A stretch of DNA of 64,000 nt, taken from contig JAHDHW010000001.1 of assembly GCA_020631105.1 (NCBI GenBank), forward strand, positions 3,114-67,113, written 5' to 3'. Both the position numbers and the translations under genes were made by a program. Under the pieces are notes generated by a model. It was not told the DNA's origin. It saw only the letters and a list, made by a program, of their open reading frames with translations, and made no database searches. Positions within the stretch are counted from its first letter, which is position 1. Every line of letters starts with the position of its first letter. This document shows positions 29,638-39,652 of the stretch, one piece after another. This DNA comes from Saprospiraceae bacterium (GTDB lineage: Bacteria; Bacteroidota; Bacteroidia; Chitinophagales; Saprospiraceae).

Positions 29638-31074
29638 TTACTTCGACTCAAGTGCTTCATCAGCTAATTCAAACTTTTGCCCTAATTTAGGGATTTCAAC
29701 ATCCGGGAAGCCATTTTCATTAAGCATCCCTTTGAGGGCCTCCTGACTTTTTTTCTCCCCGTGTACTAAGAAAAGTTTCTTTAGTTTTTTCTGATTGCTA
29801 ATGAATTCCAGAATTTCATTACGGTCGGCATGAGCAGAAAAAGAATCCATGATTTCAATTTCCATTTTTACCGGCTTTATTTCGCCAAATAGTTTGAGTT
29901 CTTTAATCCCGTTTCGGAGCATTCCGCCAGGAGTATCCGGAGAGCAATAACCAACGATCAGCAAAGTGTTTTTCTCTTGATCAATACTATTAAACAAATG
30001 GTGTCGGACCCGACCTGCATTCATCATTCCGGATGAACTAATGATTATACATGCATCTTTAGTTTCATTTAGACGCTTAGATAAAGTTACCGAGCGCACA
30101 TAAGTCAAGCGATTAAAACCGAAAGGATTATCATCGATAAGCAGATATTCATTAAGTTTTTCATCGAAACATTCTGGATGAGCGCCAAAGACCTGGGTTG
30201 CATTTACCGCTAAAGGACTGTCAACATACACAGGGATTCGTGGTAGCAAACCTTTGGTTTCCATTTGGTCGAGCATATAAACAATCTCCTGAGTACGCCC
30301 TACACTAAAAGCAGGAATAATCAACTTACCTCTTTTCTCAATGCAGGTATGCTTGATGATCTCAAGGAAGCGCTCTGTCTCCGCAGGTTTATTTAAGTGA
30401 TCCTTTGCACCATAAGTTGATTCACAAATCAGGTAATCAACCTCTGGCATTGGAACCGGATCTCGCAGAATCGGACGATCAGGACGACCAATATCTCCTG
30501 TAAAGCCAAAGTCAACGGTCTTTTCGCCATCCTGTAAACGGAGCGTAACACTTGCGCTCCCTAGGATATGACCTGCATCCCGGAAGAGTACCTCAAGGTG
30601 ATCATTTAAGCGATACCATTTATCATAAGCCACGCCCATGAAATGCTTCATGGTCTCCGCTACATCATCACTATTATAAAGTGGCTCTCTCTTCTTTTTG
30701 CTATTGGATTTTTTATTCTTCTTTTTAAGCAAACGCTTGTTATAATATTCTGCGTCACGTTCTTGAATTTTTGCACTATCCAAAAGCATGATCGCACATA
30801 GACTCCGTGTAGCATGGGTACATACGATATGTCCGCGAAAGCCATCCTTTACTAACTTAGGTAGTCGGCCGCTATGATCAATATGTGCGTGAGAAAGTAT
30901 AAGACAGTCGACTTCTTTGGGATCAAATAACCAGGTAGAATTAAAGTTCTCCATATGTTTTGAACGGCCTTGATAAAGGCCACAATCCAATACAATTTTA
31001 AATCCATTATCGAGAGTAATAAAATGGCAACTTCCTGTTACTTCCTGAGCAGCGCCGCAAAATTTTACTTCCAT
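29638..31074 (-). CDS. MBL-fold / beta-CASP RNA metallohydrolase
   Basis: GAAQEVTGSCHFI; LSHAHIDHSGRLPKL; DSFSAHADRNE. Confidence 0.95.
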   Translation of the reverse strand: MEVKFCGAAQEVTGSCHFITLDNGFKIVLDCGLYQGRSKHMENFNSTWLFDPKEVDCLILSHAHIDHSGRLPKLVKDGFRGHIVCTHATRSLCAIMLLDSAKIQERDAEYYNKRLLKKKNKKSNSKKKREPLYNSDDVAETMKHFMGVAYDKWYRLNDHLEVLFRDAGHILGSASVTLRLQDGEKTVDFGFTGDIGRPDRPILRDPVPMPEVDYLICESTYGAKDHLNKPAETERFLEIIKHTCIEKRGKLIIPAFSVGRTQEIVYMLDQMETKGLLPRIPVYVDSPLAVNATQVFGAHPECFDEKLNEYLLIDDNPFGFNRLTYVRSVTLSKRLNETKDACIIISSSGMMNAGRVRHHLFNSIDQEKNTLLIVGYCSPDTPGGMLRNGIKELKLFGEIKPVKMEIEIMDSFSAHADRNEILEFISNQKKLKKLFLVHGEKKSQEALKGMLNENGFPDVEIPKLGQKFELADEALESK

Positions 31075-31151
31075 ATCATTTTATTTGTTTGCTAGAGTTT
31101 GATACGTAAAAATCTAAAAGAATGTTATTAGGTCTTGGCAAGATACAAAAA

Positions 31152-31181
31152 GCCGTAAGAAGAAAAACATCTCCTTACGGC
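31152..31181 (-). terminator. Terminator of the T9SS-substrate gene
   Basis: GCCGTAAG / CTTACGGC; minus-strand tail TTTTTG. Confidence 0.75.
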
Positions 31182-31231
31182 CTTTATGTCTATAAGTAGC
31201 TAGGCGTGATTAAAGAAAGATCTAAATATTA

Positions 31232-33382
31232 TTAAATCTTTATCAATTTAGTAGTTTGGATATTTGTGCCACTCTTTATCTGAACATAGTAAATCCCCGG
31301 AGCTAATTCCTGATTATTAAGATCTCTCCCATCCCAATGATAAGTCAATATTGATGAACCTTCTACCGCATCAACTTTATCTTTCTTTAGTAATCTTCCT
31401 AGATGATCAAAAACTGCAAGCTCGACAAAACCTACTCCATTAGAATTCTTTAGTTCTACTACGATTTGACAGTTTGTCTCAAAAGGGTTAGGTGAGGCAG
31501 AAACCATTATAATTTCTTCTTCATCTGGAAGCTCCTCAACCAAAGGTAGAATAACATCATTATACGACCAACAATTAATACAGGGTTCGCCTCCCTGGCT
31601 TAATTCCAGCGCTAAAAAAGCTGTATATTTCGAAAGGACTCTTTCCGAAATACTCTGTTCTACAATTTCTTGTATTTCAAAAGCATTAACTGCAGTACTT
31701 TCTAAATACTGTAAGTGATTACCATACCACATTTCCCGCATTAAGGTGTCATTAAACATTGCTTCCGCTTCATTAATAGCCACTTCAACATTAGTGAGAT
31801 TTCCATCAATAAAACTAGAATAGTCAAAGCTTAATGGCATATCCCCAACTATTTTACCAACCTGCAATACTGGTTTATTGGGAGCTTGTGACTGTTGATT
31901 TGAAGTTTGGAAGTAGGTATCATAGACGAAGCCTCCAGAGAAATTAAAATTTACATCAAAAGGAAATTGGTAAGCGTTGAACGATTGTATAGAGGAGGTA
32001 ATTAATTCCCATAAAAACATATTGCTTTCAGGAAGGTTGAAATAAGAGCCTCCAGTCATCGATGTAAGTTCCTGGAAAAAATATTTATTCAAATAAGCAA
32101 CTTCATCTGGTCCATCCCAGACACTCTCCCAGTAATATTCTTCTGTTTGATAGTTCACCATATGAATAGTGATATCATCTCCACCAATTGCGGATTCGAT
32201 TTCATTAACATAACCATTCAGGTAAGAAGAGGAATTAGTACAAAGCACCAGTATCTCCCCAACTCCATCATTAGATTGAATAAAACCAATAGCCGTTTCA
32301 ATAGATGCGAGCAAGTCAGAATTATCACTGATCGGATCATCACCAAGTGCCGCAAATACAGCATTTAAGGAATCGGGGTGGCCAGAAATCCAATCTTCTG
32401 AAACTAAATTTGAATTCAAACCCGAAAAGACAAAATTAAGCTGATCATTATCCTGAAAATTCTTGAGTAGCTCTTCTTTCACGACTCCGAAAAGTTGTGA
32501 CTTATTAACCTTAGCCATAGAAGCATCATGATCAAACACTACTACAACTTGCTTTTCCAGCGTATTATATTCTTGCAGCGAGGGCTGATATGCCATCTGA
32601 AAAAAAGATTCGTTTTCTCCTTCCTGGATTTTAAAATAAGTACTCTGATTCAGCAGGGGACTTTCTACAGCAAACTGAATCGGAGAAGAGAAAAGAGTAT
32701 GATCTAATTGATAAATCCAAACGGTGCCCATATCAGGATCTACAGTACTTTGAAATACAACATCTTCAGCTCCTTTTAAATAAGGTGCTCCCCATTGTTC
32801 ATCATGCACACTAATAATCCGGGCACTTTCCAAAGGAACTTCACTTGCATTGAGGATATCGAAAGGCAGCCAAGTGCTTACCGCATCTTCTTCCCAGATA
32901 GCAGGGGTCAGGTATGTGATTTTTATCTTCCTGCTTTCGTCTCCTGCTAAGGGAAATATTCGGATTTGATATCCGCCGTTATCCTTTTTATATAACAAGG
33001 ACGGATCTTGATTACGATCAACAATGTCTTCATAAATTTCGGTAGCCTGAGAGATATCAAGGATATCCGCTTTGACAATTAGACTATCATTCATCCATAG
33101 CCAGGAATCATGAATAATAGCTTCAGATGGTAAATTAAAATCAAGGACAATCTCTAGGGTATCCCAATTACTAAACATTTGCTCAGGCGCAGAAATAGTT
33201 AAAAACATGCCTACTTCCATATACAAACCTTTAGGCTCTACCTGGAATTCGGCTTCAACAATATTTGCGGGATAGTTACTCCAGCCTCCCCATTCGGGGA
33301 CATTGACGTTTAAGATATTTTGAGAAAATGTAGTGAAAGAAACAAGAGTACATAAAAAACAAAAGAGTAGACTTCTTTTCAT
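31232..33382 (-). CDS. VIT/vWA-domain protein with C-terminal T9SS type A sorting domain
   Basis: VIT-like N-terminus, VVVFDHDASMAKVNKSQL vWA start, C-terminal ASPNPFETNCQI...LAPGIYYVQIKSGTNIQTTKLIKI. Confidence 0.9.
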   Translation of the reverse strand: MKRSLLFCFLCTLVSFTTFSQNILNVNVPEWGGWSNYPANIVEAEFQVEPKGLYMEVGMFLTISAPEQMFSNWDTLEIVLDFNLPSEAIIHDSWLWMNDSLIVKADILDISQATEIYEDIVDRNQDPSLLYKKDNGGYQIRIFPLAGDESRKIKITYLTPAIWEEDAVSTWLPFDILNASEVPLESARIISVHDEQWGAPYLKGAEDVVFQSTVDPDMGTVWIYQLDHTLFSSPIQFAVESPLLNQSTYFKIQEGENESFFQMAYQPSLQEYNTLEKQVVVVFDHDASMAKVNKSQLFGVVKEELLKNFQDNDQLNFVFSGLNSNLVSEDWISGHPDSLNAVFAALGDDPISDNSDLLASIETAIGFIQSNDGVGEILVLCTNSSSYLNGYVNEIESAIGGDDITIHMVNYQTEEYYWESVWDGPDEVAYLNKYFFQELTSMTGGSYFNLPESNMFLWELITSSIQSFNAYQFPFDVNFNFSGGFVYDTYFQTSNQQSQAPNKPVLQVGKIVGDMPLSFDYSSFIDGNLTNVEVAINEAEAMFNDTLMREMWYGNHLQYLESTAVNAFEIQEIVEQSISERVLSKYTAFLALELSQGGEPCINCWSYNDVILPLVEELPDEEEIIMVSASPNPFETNCQIVVELKNSNGVGFVELAVFDHLGRLLKKDKVDAVEGSSILTYHWDGRDLNNQELAPGIYYVQIKSGTNIQTTKLIKI

Positions 33383-33497
33383 GGTGATAGGATTTAGATT
33401 GGAGAAAATAGTTTAATGCGAGTGTCAACAAGGATCCTTCAAAATGAAAAGTCTTTTTAATTTACATTTTACCAGAAGTATTTTTTTACAATTCACT

Positions 33498-33547
33498 ACT
33501 TATGCAAAGTACTAGGCAATTGAAATAATCACTTATGCTAAGCACTA
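33498..33547. repeat. Direct repeat ACTTATGCWAAGYACTA x2, 33-bp period
   Basis: Copies at 33498-33514 and 33531-33547, 2 mismatches in 17. Confidence 0.75.
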
Positions 33548-33552
33548 TACAA

Positions 33553-33585
33553 AAGCCGCAGCAACTCTACTGGTTACTGCGGCTT
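33553..33585 (-). terminator. Terminator of the DUF4097-like gene
   Basis: AAGCCGCAG / CTGCGGCTT with inner AAC/GTT; minus-strand TTTTG tail. Confidence 0.7.
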
Positions 33586-33612
33586 ATATATATTTTAATT
33601 TTTCGCTTATCC

Positions 33613-34734
33613 TTATCGTACTTTCAAACCTCCGTAGCTTAGATTCGCTTTTATCAATCCTCCTCCTGATCCTCGGCTTCCCTTAACATCATGCTTAGAA
33701 TCTCTATTATTTTCATAAGATACATTGGTATCACTCGGGTATTTAACGGATCCATAATCACAGCTTGCTTCTAGTCGAAAAGCTACTTTGTCTTCCATAT
33801 AAATCTTACCATTGGTATGAGATCCTTCCACCTCAACCAAACTAAATCCTGACTTGAGGTCTTCAATAATGAATCCTCCATAACGTAAATCAAACTTAGC
33901 TTCCTCACTTAATTCTTCAATCTCAAACTGAGAATACTTTGATTCTACCCTTACACTTTCAGCACCTTCAATCTCATAATGGTCATACTTCCCTTCATTC
34001 CTGAGGGATTTTATATAACCAAGGTCATAAGTATCATACTTAGAATAACTCCGGATGTCGGTAGCTTCATCAATATATATTTTGGAGTATTTTGTATTTA
34101 GAGAAACCTCATCTGTTTTCTTCACCTTAAATTTACTGTAATTAACATCTGCATCCAGGCCTTTTACCGAACCAATATTTCCACTACCATATCCAAGGTA
34201 AACCTTACTTGCTTTTCCGACTCCTTCAAGATCAAAATTCCCGTATTTGATTGAGATATCAGCGGAGCCATCAATAGCTGCAATAAAAGCATCACCATAT
34301 TTATTGGCTAGGTCAAGGTTACATGACTCCGGCATACTTACCACATAATCAATTCGGAAGTCTCCCTTGTCACCATCACCCCACCAACTGGATTTTTGAG
34401 ATTCAATTTGAGTCTCTGCACTTACTAAGGAATTACTATTCGAAAACCCAATATTAATGCGATCAAAAATATCGTTTGCAGCAGATTCGTTGCGTGCATT
34501 TACTTTAATCGTGACAGCAATACTTACTTCGTTTTTGTTCCAGGTTTTAAGGTTTATATTTCCATACTTATTGGAGAGATCAACCGTTCCGTCTGAAGCA
34601 ATTTTAAAAGATTTTTTAATCTCTTTAGTATATTCCGTTTTCTTTCCCGGTAGTTCGTTTGCTGCAATTGAAATTGTACTTATACTGCTTAACAAAAAAC
34701 ATAGCAGTACATTTATTTTAAATATCCGTATCAT
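33613..34734 (-). CDS. DUF4097-like beta-helical secreted protein
   Basis: Signal peptide, repeated GNINLKTW / YGDAFIAA / YGNFDLEG strands; sits in a sigma/anti-sigma operon. Confidence 0.7.
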   Translation of the reverse strand: MIRIFKINVLLCFLLSSISTISIAANELPGKKTEYTKEIKKSFKIASDGTVDLSNKYGNINLKTWNKNEVSIAVTIKVNARNESAANDIFDRINIGFSNSNSLVSAETQIESQKSSWWGDGDKGDFRIDYVVSMPESCNLDLANKYGDAFIAAIDGSADISIKYGNFDLEGVGKASKVYLGYGSGNIGSVKGLDADVNYSKFKVKKTDEVSLNTKYSKIYIDEATDIRSYSKYDTYDLGYIKSLRNEGKYDHYEIEGAESVRVESKYSQFEIEELSEEAKFDLRYGGFIIEDLKSGFSLVEVEGSHTNGKIYMEDKVAFRLEASCDYGSVKYPSDTNVSYENNRDSKHDVKGSRGSGGGLIKANLSYGGLKVR

Positions 34735-35269
34735 CTTTTTGTGAGTTTATTTTATCTGTTTTTGTGTTTTCTACGCTTTTCAATACCCGATCAAGGATAT
34801 CTAGTTTAGTTTGGTAATTACTGATCATCGCCTGAATAATTTTCCCTTCACTCCCTTTAGGAGCAATTTCTAATTCGGCTTTTAATTCTTCCATGAATTT
34901 ATCTAATTGCTGCATGTCATCTTCTAGGCCGGAGTCATAAGAATAACTTGCCAACCTGGCCAAATGCTCATTAACTTCCATTTCGTAGTAAGTCTTTGCT
35001 TCTGCAAATTCTGGGAAATGTTCTTCTGCATAGGCTAAGTCTGAATCAACCGAAGCTGATTGTCTTCCAATCACAACGCCCATCCCAATTAAAAAGACGA
35101 CAGCCGCAGCAATACGTGTAAACTTCCAAAGGGAAATGCGACGGGGAACTTTGTTGTCCTTGTTTAGTCCTTGCTGGATTTTATCCCAGGCCAAACGAGG
35201 AGGTTCTTTATCGTCGAAGGCAGATCGCCGTTCTCGGATAAACTGTTCGAGGTTATCTTTATTCATCAT
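34718..35269 (-). CDS. Putative anti-sigma factor (single TM)
   Basis: Cytosolic N-terminus, one TM (AAAVVFLIGMGVVIG), adjacent to an ECF sigma gene. Confidence 0.75.
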   Translation of the reverse strand: MMNKDNLEQFIRERRSAFDDKEPPRLAWDKIQQGLNKDNKVPRRISLWKFTRIAAAVVFLIGMGVVIGRQSASVDSDLAYAEEHFPEFAEAKTYYEMEVNEHLARLASYSYDSGLEDDMQQLDKFMEELKAELEIAPKGSEGKIIQAMISNYQTKLDILDRVLKSVENTKTDKINSQKDDTDI

Positions 35270-35333
35270 CTTTTGATTAGCTTTTCAGTGTCTAAAAAAC
35301 AGCACTGATTTAATTATTCATCTCTGAGTATCT

Positions 35334-35909
35334 TTAAGCTCCTTTAGTCTGCTCGCTTAAAATACTTCTTAATTTACTTTTTGCTCTACTGTATTGAGAC
35401 TTAGAAGTCGCAACAGATACATTCAAAATTTCTGCTATCTCCTGATGGTCGTACCCTTCAAATAAATATAAGGAGAAAACGACCCGATAGCCATCCGGCA
35501 ATTGTAACATTGCCCTTTTGACTGCATCAACGCTTAAGCTAGACTCTACTACTTCTTGGGGCTCTTCTATTTGCCCTAGTTGTTCGGTTACTTCTTCAAA
35601 GTATAACCGGCGCTTCTTCAAAAAGTTAATACAATTGTTAATAACGATTCTTTTTATCCAGGCGCCTATCGAAGACTGAAAGCGAAAGCTGTCAATTTTC
35701 GTAAAGACATCAATAAAAGAGTTTTGTAAAAGATCTTCCGCGTCCATTTCATTCTTGAGCATTCGAAAGCAAATATTATACATTGCTTTTGAGTATAGCT
35801 CATACAATTCATATTGGCTCTGGGAGTTTCCTTTTTTACACGCTTCTACAATTTCCCGGTGTATTTCGTTGTATTCCAATTGTTTAGAGTCCGTTTGATT
35901 TAAAGACAA
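35334..35909 (-). CDS. ECF RNA polymerase sigma factor
   Basis: DAEDLLQNSFIDVFTKIDSFRFQSSIGAWIKRIVINNCINFLKK; region 4 EGYDHQEIAEILNVSVATSKSQYSRAKSKL. Confidence 0.95.
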   Translation of the reverse strand: MSLNQTDSKQLEYNEIHREIVEACKKGNSQSQYELYELYSKAMYNICFRMLKNEMDAEDLLQNSFIDVFTKIDSFRFQSSIGAWIKRIVINNCINFLKKRRLYFEEVTEQLGQIEEPQEVVESSLSVDAVKRAMLQLPDGYRVVFSLYLFEGYDHQEIAEILNVSVATSKSQYSRAKSKLRSILSEQTKGA

Positions 35910-36096
35910 AAGATAATGATAAGGGTTGCATTACTTACTAAAAAAAAGCTTTTTTAGCGATCCAAATAGCAAAACAAGCATAATCAAGCACTACTTTGCT
36001 ATTATTACAACATCCACAAGGTCAATTTAGGGAGAAGAGAAGCGTAAAGGAGAAAAGTTATACGTATGTAGAGAAATAGTCTATAAATAAGTAGAT

Positions 36097-36140
36097 AAGT
36101 AGAAACAAACCGGCTAATCATTACCAGTTTACTTCTACTT
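36097..36140 (-). terminator. 17-bp hairpin downstream of the gltX operon, fully paired only in minus-strand RNA
   Basis: Minus RNA AAGTAGAAGTAAACTGG / CCGGTTTGTTTCTACTT pairs with three G.U wobbles; tail TATCTACTTATTTATAG. Confidence 0.6.
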
Positions 36141-36150
36141 AAATCCTTAT

Positions 36151-36345
36151 CTATTCTTCTTCCGAGTCATTCTTAGCATCTAAATGGCGAAGCTTTTTAT
36201 CCTCGACATTATCATTGAGAAAGTCGTTAATCTTGTCAATTTTGAAATTGGTCACGATTTCACCAAACTCATTGATTTTAATGTCGAGGCCATCTAGTTC
36301 CTGATGAACATCGGGCTTTTGCTCTGGTGTTTTTTTATTATCCAT
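36151..36345 (-). CDS. Small acidic hypothetical protein downstream of gltX
   Basis: 64 aa ORF 23 bp after gltX in the same direction. Confidence 0.6.
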   Translation of the reverse strand: MDNKKTPEQKPDVHQELDGLDIKINEFGEIVTNFKIDKINDFLNDNVEDKKLRHLDAKNDSEEE

Positions 36346-36368
36346 GACCTTAGTTTTTCAACAGACCA

Positions 36369-37907
36369 TTAAGTAGCCTGCTTTACTTCATTAAAAAATA
36401 CATAAGCCTTCTTTAATCGATCAGTAGTTGATGCCTGACCTAAGACTTCAATCATTTCAAACACCGAAGGGCCTTTCATAGTTCCACTCAATGCAATTCT
36501 TAATATCGGTAACACATCTCCAAAGCCAAAGCTATGCTTTTCCATGAAGCCTTTAACAGCAGTTTCAATAACTGTAGCTTCGAATGGTGTAGCCTTATTG
36601 ATAACCTCTACCAGTTCATCAAATTGTGCCTGACGCTCTGGCTTCCAACGTTTACGAATTGTCTTTTCATCATAAGCTTTTACCGGCTCAAAGAAATAGT
36701 ATCCTGTCTCTAAAAAATCTGGTAAGAATAGTACCCTTTCTTTCATCATTTCACAAACCTTAGCAAGATACCCATCACTTACTGTATATCCTTTATCATC
36801 TACCAAAGGCTTTATAGCTTTTGCCAACTCTGCTCCACTCTTCGCCATAAGGTATTGCTGATTAAACCACTTGGCTTTTTCATAATCAAACTTTGCCCCT
36901 GATTTTCCAATGCGATCCAAAGAAAAAGCTTCGCTTAGTTCATCCAATGAAAATATTTCTTGTTCTGTCCCTGGGTTCCATCCAAGAAACGCCAGGAAAT
37001 TAAGCACGGCTGCCGGATCAAATCCAAACTCTCTAAATCCTTCAAAAGAATCTTCAGGTGTAGCACCTTCCCATGAAAGCGGGAAAACCGGAAAGCCAAA
37101 TTTTGCACCATCTCGTTTTCCTAGTTTACCCTTTCCGGTTGGTTTAAGGATTAAGGGTAAATGTGCAAATGCGGGCATTGTTTCTTCCCATCCCAAAAAG
37201 CGGTAAAGGTATACGTGATGCGGTGTACTACTCAACCATTCCTCTCCTCTGATCACATGAGAAATTTTCATGAAATGATCATCAACAATATTTGCCAAAT
37301 GGTAAGTAGGCATCCCATCTCCTTTTAGCATAATTTTATCGTCAAGCTCATTACTCTGAAAAGTTACCTCGCCTCTGATCAGATCATTGAACGTTACATT
37401 TTCATCTTTAGGAATCTTGAGTCGAATCGTATAAGGTTCACCACTATCTAAGCGACGCTGTACTGCCTCTGGTGGAAGCGTCAAACTATTCTTTAATTGG
37501 TCACGGGTTGAATTATCATACTTAAATATTTCCTTACGATCTTCATAACTTGCTCTTAATGCTGAAAGCTCTTCTGGTGTATCAAAGGCATAATAAGCAT
37601 TGCCACTATCGATCAGTTGCTGTGCAAATTGCCCATACATCGCCTTTCGCTCCGACTGACGATAAGGTCCAAATTCACCTCCAATCTCAGGCCCCTCTAC
37701 AGGTTCGATCCCTAACCACTGTAAAGATTCTTTTATATAATCTTCCGCACCTGGCACATAACGGGTCTGATCGGTATCCTCTATCCTTAGGATAAAGGTA
37801 CCTCCTGTCTTCTTCGCCAACAGGTAATTGTACAATGCCGTACGAACACCTCCGATATGAAGGGCTCCAGTAGGGCTTGGCGCAAATCTTACTCGAACTG
37901 AACTCAT
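36369..37907 (-). CDS. gltX: Glutamate--tRNA ligase
   Basis: VRFAPSPTGALHIGGVRTALYNYLLAK; KLGKRDGA (KMSKR-like). Confidence 0.97.
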   Translation of the reverse strand: MSSVRVRFAPSPTGALHIGGVRTALYNYLLAKKTGGTFILRIEDTDQTRYVPGAEDYIKESLQWLGIEPVEGPEIGGEFGPYRQSERKAMYGQFAQQLIDSGNAYYAFDTPEELSALRASYEDRKEIFKYDNSTRDQLKNSLTLPPEAVQRRLDSGEPYTIRLKIPKDENVTFNDLIRGEVTFQSNELDDKIMLKGDGMPTYHLANIVDDHFMKISHVIRGEEWLSSTPHHVYLYRFLGWEETMPAFAHLPLILKPTGKGKLGKRDGAKFGFPVFPLSWEGATPEDSFEGFREFGFDPAAVLNFLAFLGWNPGTEQEIFSLDELSEAFSLDRIGKSGAKFDYEKAKWFNQQYLMAKSGAELAKAIKPLVDDKGYTVSDGYLAKVCEMMKERVLFLPDFLETGYYFFEPVKAYDEKTIRKRWKPERQAQFDELVEVINKATPFEATVIETAVKGFMEKHSFGFGDVLPILRIALSGTMKGPSVFEMIEVLGQASTTDRLKKAYVFFNEVKQAT

Positions 37908-38002
37908 TTATTATTAGATTTATTTCTTATTTCTTGGCAGCGAAATGCTGTTATCTAGCGTTAACTCAAGAACTCCATGTATAAGTTCCCGATATAGGGA
38001 CA

Positions 38003-38010
38003 CAAAGGTA
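38003..38010 (-). promoter_or_regulatory. Bacteroidota -7 element (TACCTTTG) for gltX
   Basis: TAnnTTTG on the minus strand. Confidence 0.45.
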
Positions 38011-38166
38011 AGTATGCCTTTAGAATTATTATAACATTTTACAAGGCTTCCGATTCCTAATATTTTCTCTTTACAGGAGTCCCTCTTTTACCGGTAGAAA
38101 CTACACTTTAGAAATATATAGTAGTAAACCCCTATTTTTTTAAAACCAGCTGTAGTACCTTTTGAG

Positions 38167-38820
38167 ATGTATCTAGTAAAAACGCCAAAGTTTATTCAAA
38201 AACTTTTTCCAAACTTTCATTGGAGCATTCCAACCAGTGAGAAAAGCATATACCTTACTTTTGACGATGGTCCCATCCCTGAAGTAACACCCTGGGTATT
38301 AGATCAATTATCTAAATACCAGGCCAAGGCTACGTTCTTTTGTGTTGGTGACAACGTTCAAAAAAACTCAGAGGTATTTCAGCAAGTAATCGATCAGGGC
38401 CACCAAGTCGGCAATCACACTTTTAATCACTACAACGGATGGGGAACAGAAAGCATCAATTACTTTCACAATGTACGTAAGTGCGCAAGAATGGTTCAAT
38501 CCGATTTGTTCCGACCACCTTATGGCCGACTTACACCTAAACAAGCTCAATTCCTGCAAAGGCATTATAAAATTATCATGTGGGATGTATTGAGTGGAGA
38601 TTTTGATCCTTCAATTAGCAATGAACAATGCCTAAAAAATGTGTTAACCAAAACACAATCCGGATCAATTGTCGTTTTTCATGATAGCATAAAAGCCTTC
38701 GATAAAGTCCAATATGTTTTACCAAAATTTTTGGAGCACTTTCACAAACAAGGCTATCGATTCGAAGCGCTTTCACCTAGTAATCTAAGCAGAGCACTTA
38801 GCTATGGCAAGTCAGCCTAA
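38167..38820 (+). CDS. Polysaccharide deacetylase family protein (NodB domain)
   Basis: IYLTFDDGP, VGNHTFNH, RPPYGRL. Confidence 0.94.
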   Translation: MYLVKTPKFIQKLFPNFHWSIPTSEKSIYLTFDDGPIPEVTPWVLDQLSKYQAKATFFCVGDNVQKNSEVFQQVIDQGHQVGNHTFNHYNGWGTESINYFHNVRKCARMVQSDLFRPPYGRLTPKQAQFLQRHYKIIMWDVLSGDFDPSISNEQCLKNVLTKTQSGSIVVFHDSIKAFDKVQYVLPKFLEHFHKQGYRFEALSPSNLSRALSYGKSA

Positions 38821-38859
38821 ACCTTTATGATTTATTCTGTAATGTTGATATAAACGAAA

Positions 38860-38882
38860 GCCTCGGTGCATATGCCCGAGGC
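38860..38882 (+). terminator. Rho-independent terminator of the deacetylase gene
   Basis: GCCTCGG-loop-CCGAGGC-TTTTTTATTTATT. Confidence 0.9.
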
Positions 38883-38889
38883 TTTTTTA

Positions 38890-38904
38890 TTTATTCGCTG
38901 ATCC
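38890..38904. repeat. Dispersed motif copy 2 (reverse orientation TTTATTCGCTGATCC)
   Basis: 15 nt exact reverse complement of GGATCAGCGAATAAA. Confidence 0.85.
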
Positions 38905-38932
38905 CAATATTTATCGTCCCGATAAATATTGG
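38904..38932. repeat. Perfect 13-bp hairpin CCAATATTTATCG-tcc-CGATAAATATTGG
   Basis: Read directly; between convergent genes. Confidence 0.85.
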
Positions 38933-38955
38933 CCGCCCCATGAAATGAAGCTACC

Positions 38956-39504
38956 TTATTGCAAGGATTGATTATCTGTCGGTTCCGCTTCAGAAATAAC
39001 TAAGGGGATATCTTGTCGCACATCCACTCGATCTGCCTCGCTCAACTCTGCATAAGATTTTCGAAAACGACGTTGCGAGGCTTCTTCCCAAAGTTCGTTA
39101 TAGGCCGCTTTGATTTCATTATAAACTTCAAGGTAGCGCTGATAAGATGTCCCACGATCATTTTGCAAAGAAACAATGGCAGCTTTAGGATTTTTAGGTA
39201 GCTCATCTAAGCCCTTTGGGTTCATAATAAAGGTCTTGGTCTTTTCTCGTATCCGATCAATTGTGGTTTCTTCTTTTTCCAGGAGAATATTATTCTCAGC
39301 GTTCACTTTGATAGATAGGACATTGTCCTCATTTAATACCATCGTTCCGGGATTCTCTTCCCACCTGGGCAATTTGACCCGGATGCCTTGATCCTCCATA
39401 ATCGTAGTAGTCACTAAAAAGAAAATTAAAAGCAGAAAAGCGATATCCGCCATGCTCCCGGCATTTACTTCGGGACGTTCACGTCGTTGCATTTTACTAG
39501 ACAT
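38956..39504 (-). CDS. ExbD/TolR family biopolymer transport protein
   Basis: RPEVNAGSMADIAFLLLIFFLVTTTI. Confidence 0.92.
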   Translation of the reverse strand: MSSKMQRRERPEVNAGSMADIAFLLLIFFLVTTTIMEDQGIRVKLPRWEENPGTMVLNEDNVLSIKVNAENNILLEKEETTIDRIREKTKTFIMNPKGLDELPKNPKAAIVSLQNDRGTSYQRYLEVYNEIKAAYNELWEEASQRRFRKSYAELSEADRVDVRQDIPLVISEAEPTDNQSLQ

Positions 39505-39636
39505 AAGCTAAAGTTTAAGTTGATAAAAATGTTATTTGTGTAGTATACTTGAGCTTCGACGACAAAAACGGACCTGAAATATATCCCATCCATTTGAACA
39601 TAAAGATGCTAAGGAGCCCCATTTTGGCGTTCGTGA

Positions 39637-39652
39637 GGATCGGCGAATAAAA
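39637..39652. repeat. Dispersed motif copy 3: GGATCGGCGAATAAAA
   Basis: One mismatch in 16 nt. Confidence 0.75.

Noticed and set aside
35939-35958. CTAAAAAAAAGCTTTTTTAG palindrome
   Set aside because: A/T-run palindrome that can arise by composition in an AT-rich spacer; no supporting context.
37701-37720. GGTTCGATCC T-loop-like string (tRNA)
   Set aside because: Lies inside gltX coding sequence with no cloverleaf; no tRNA was found elsewhere in the window.
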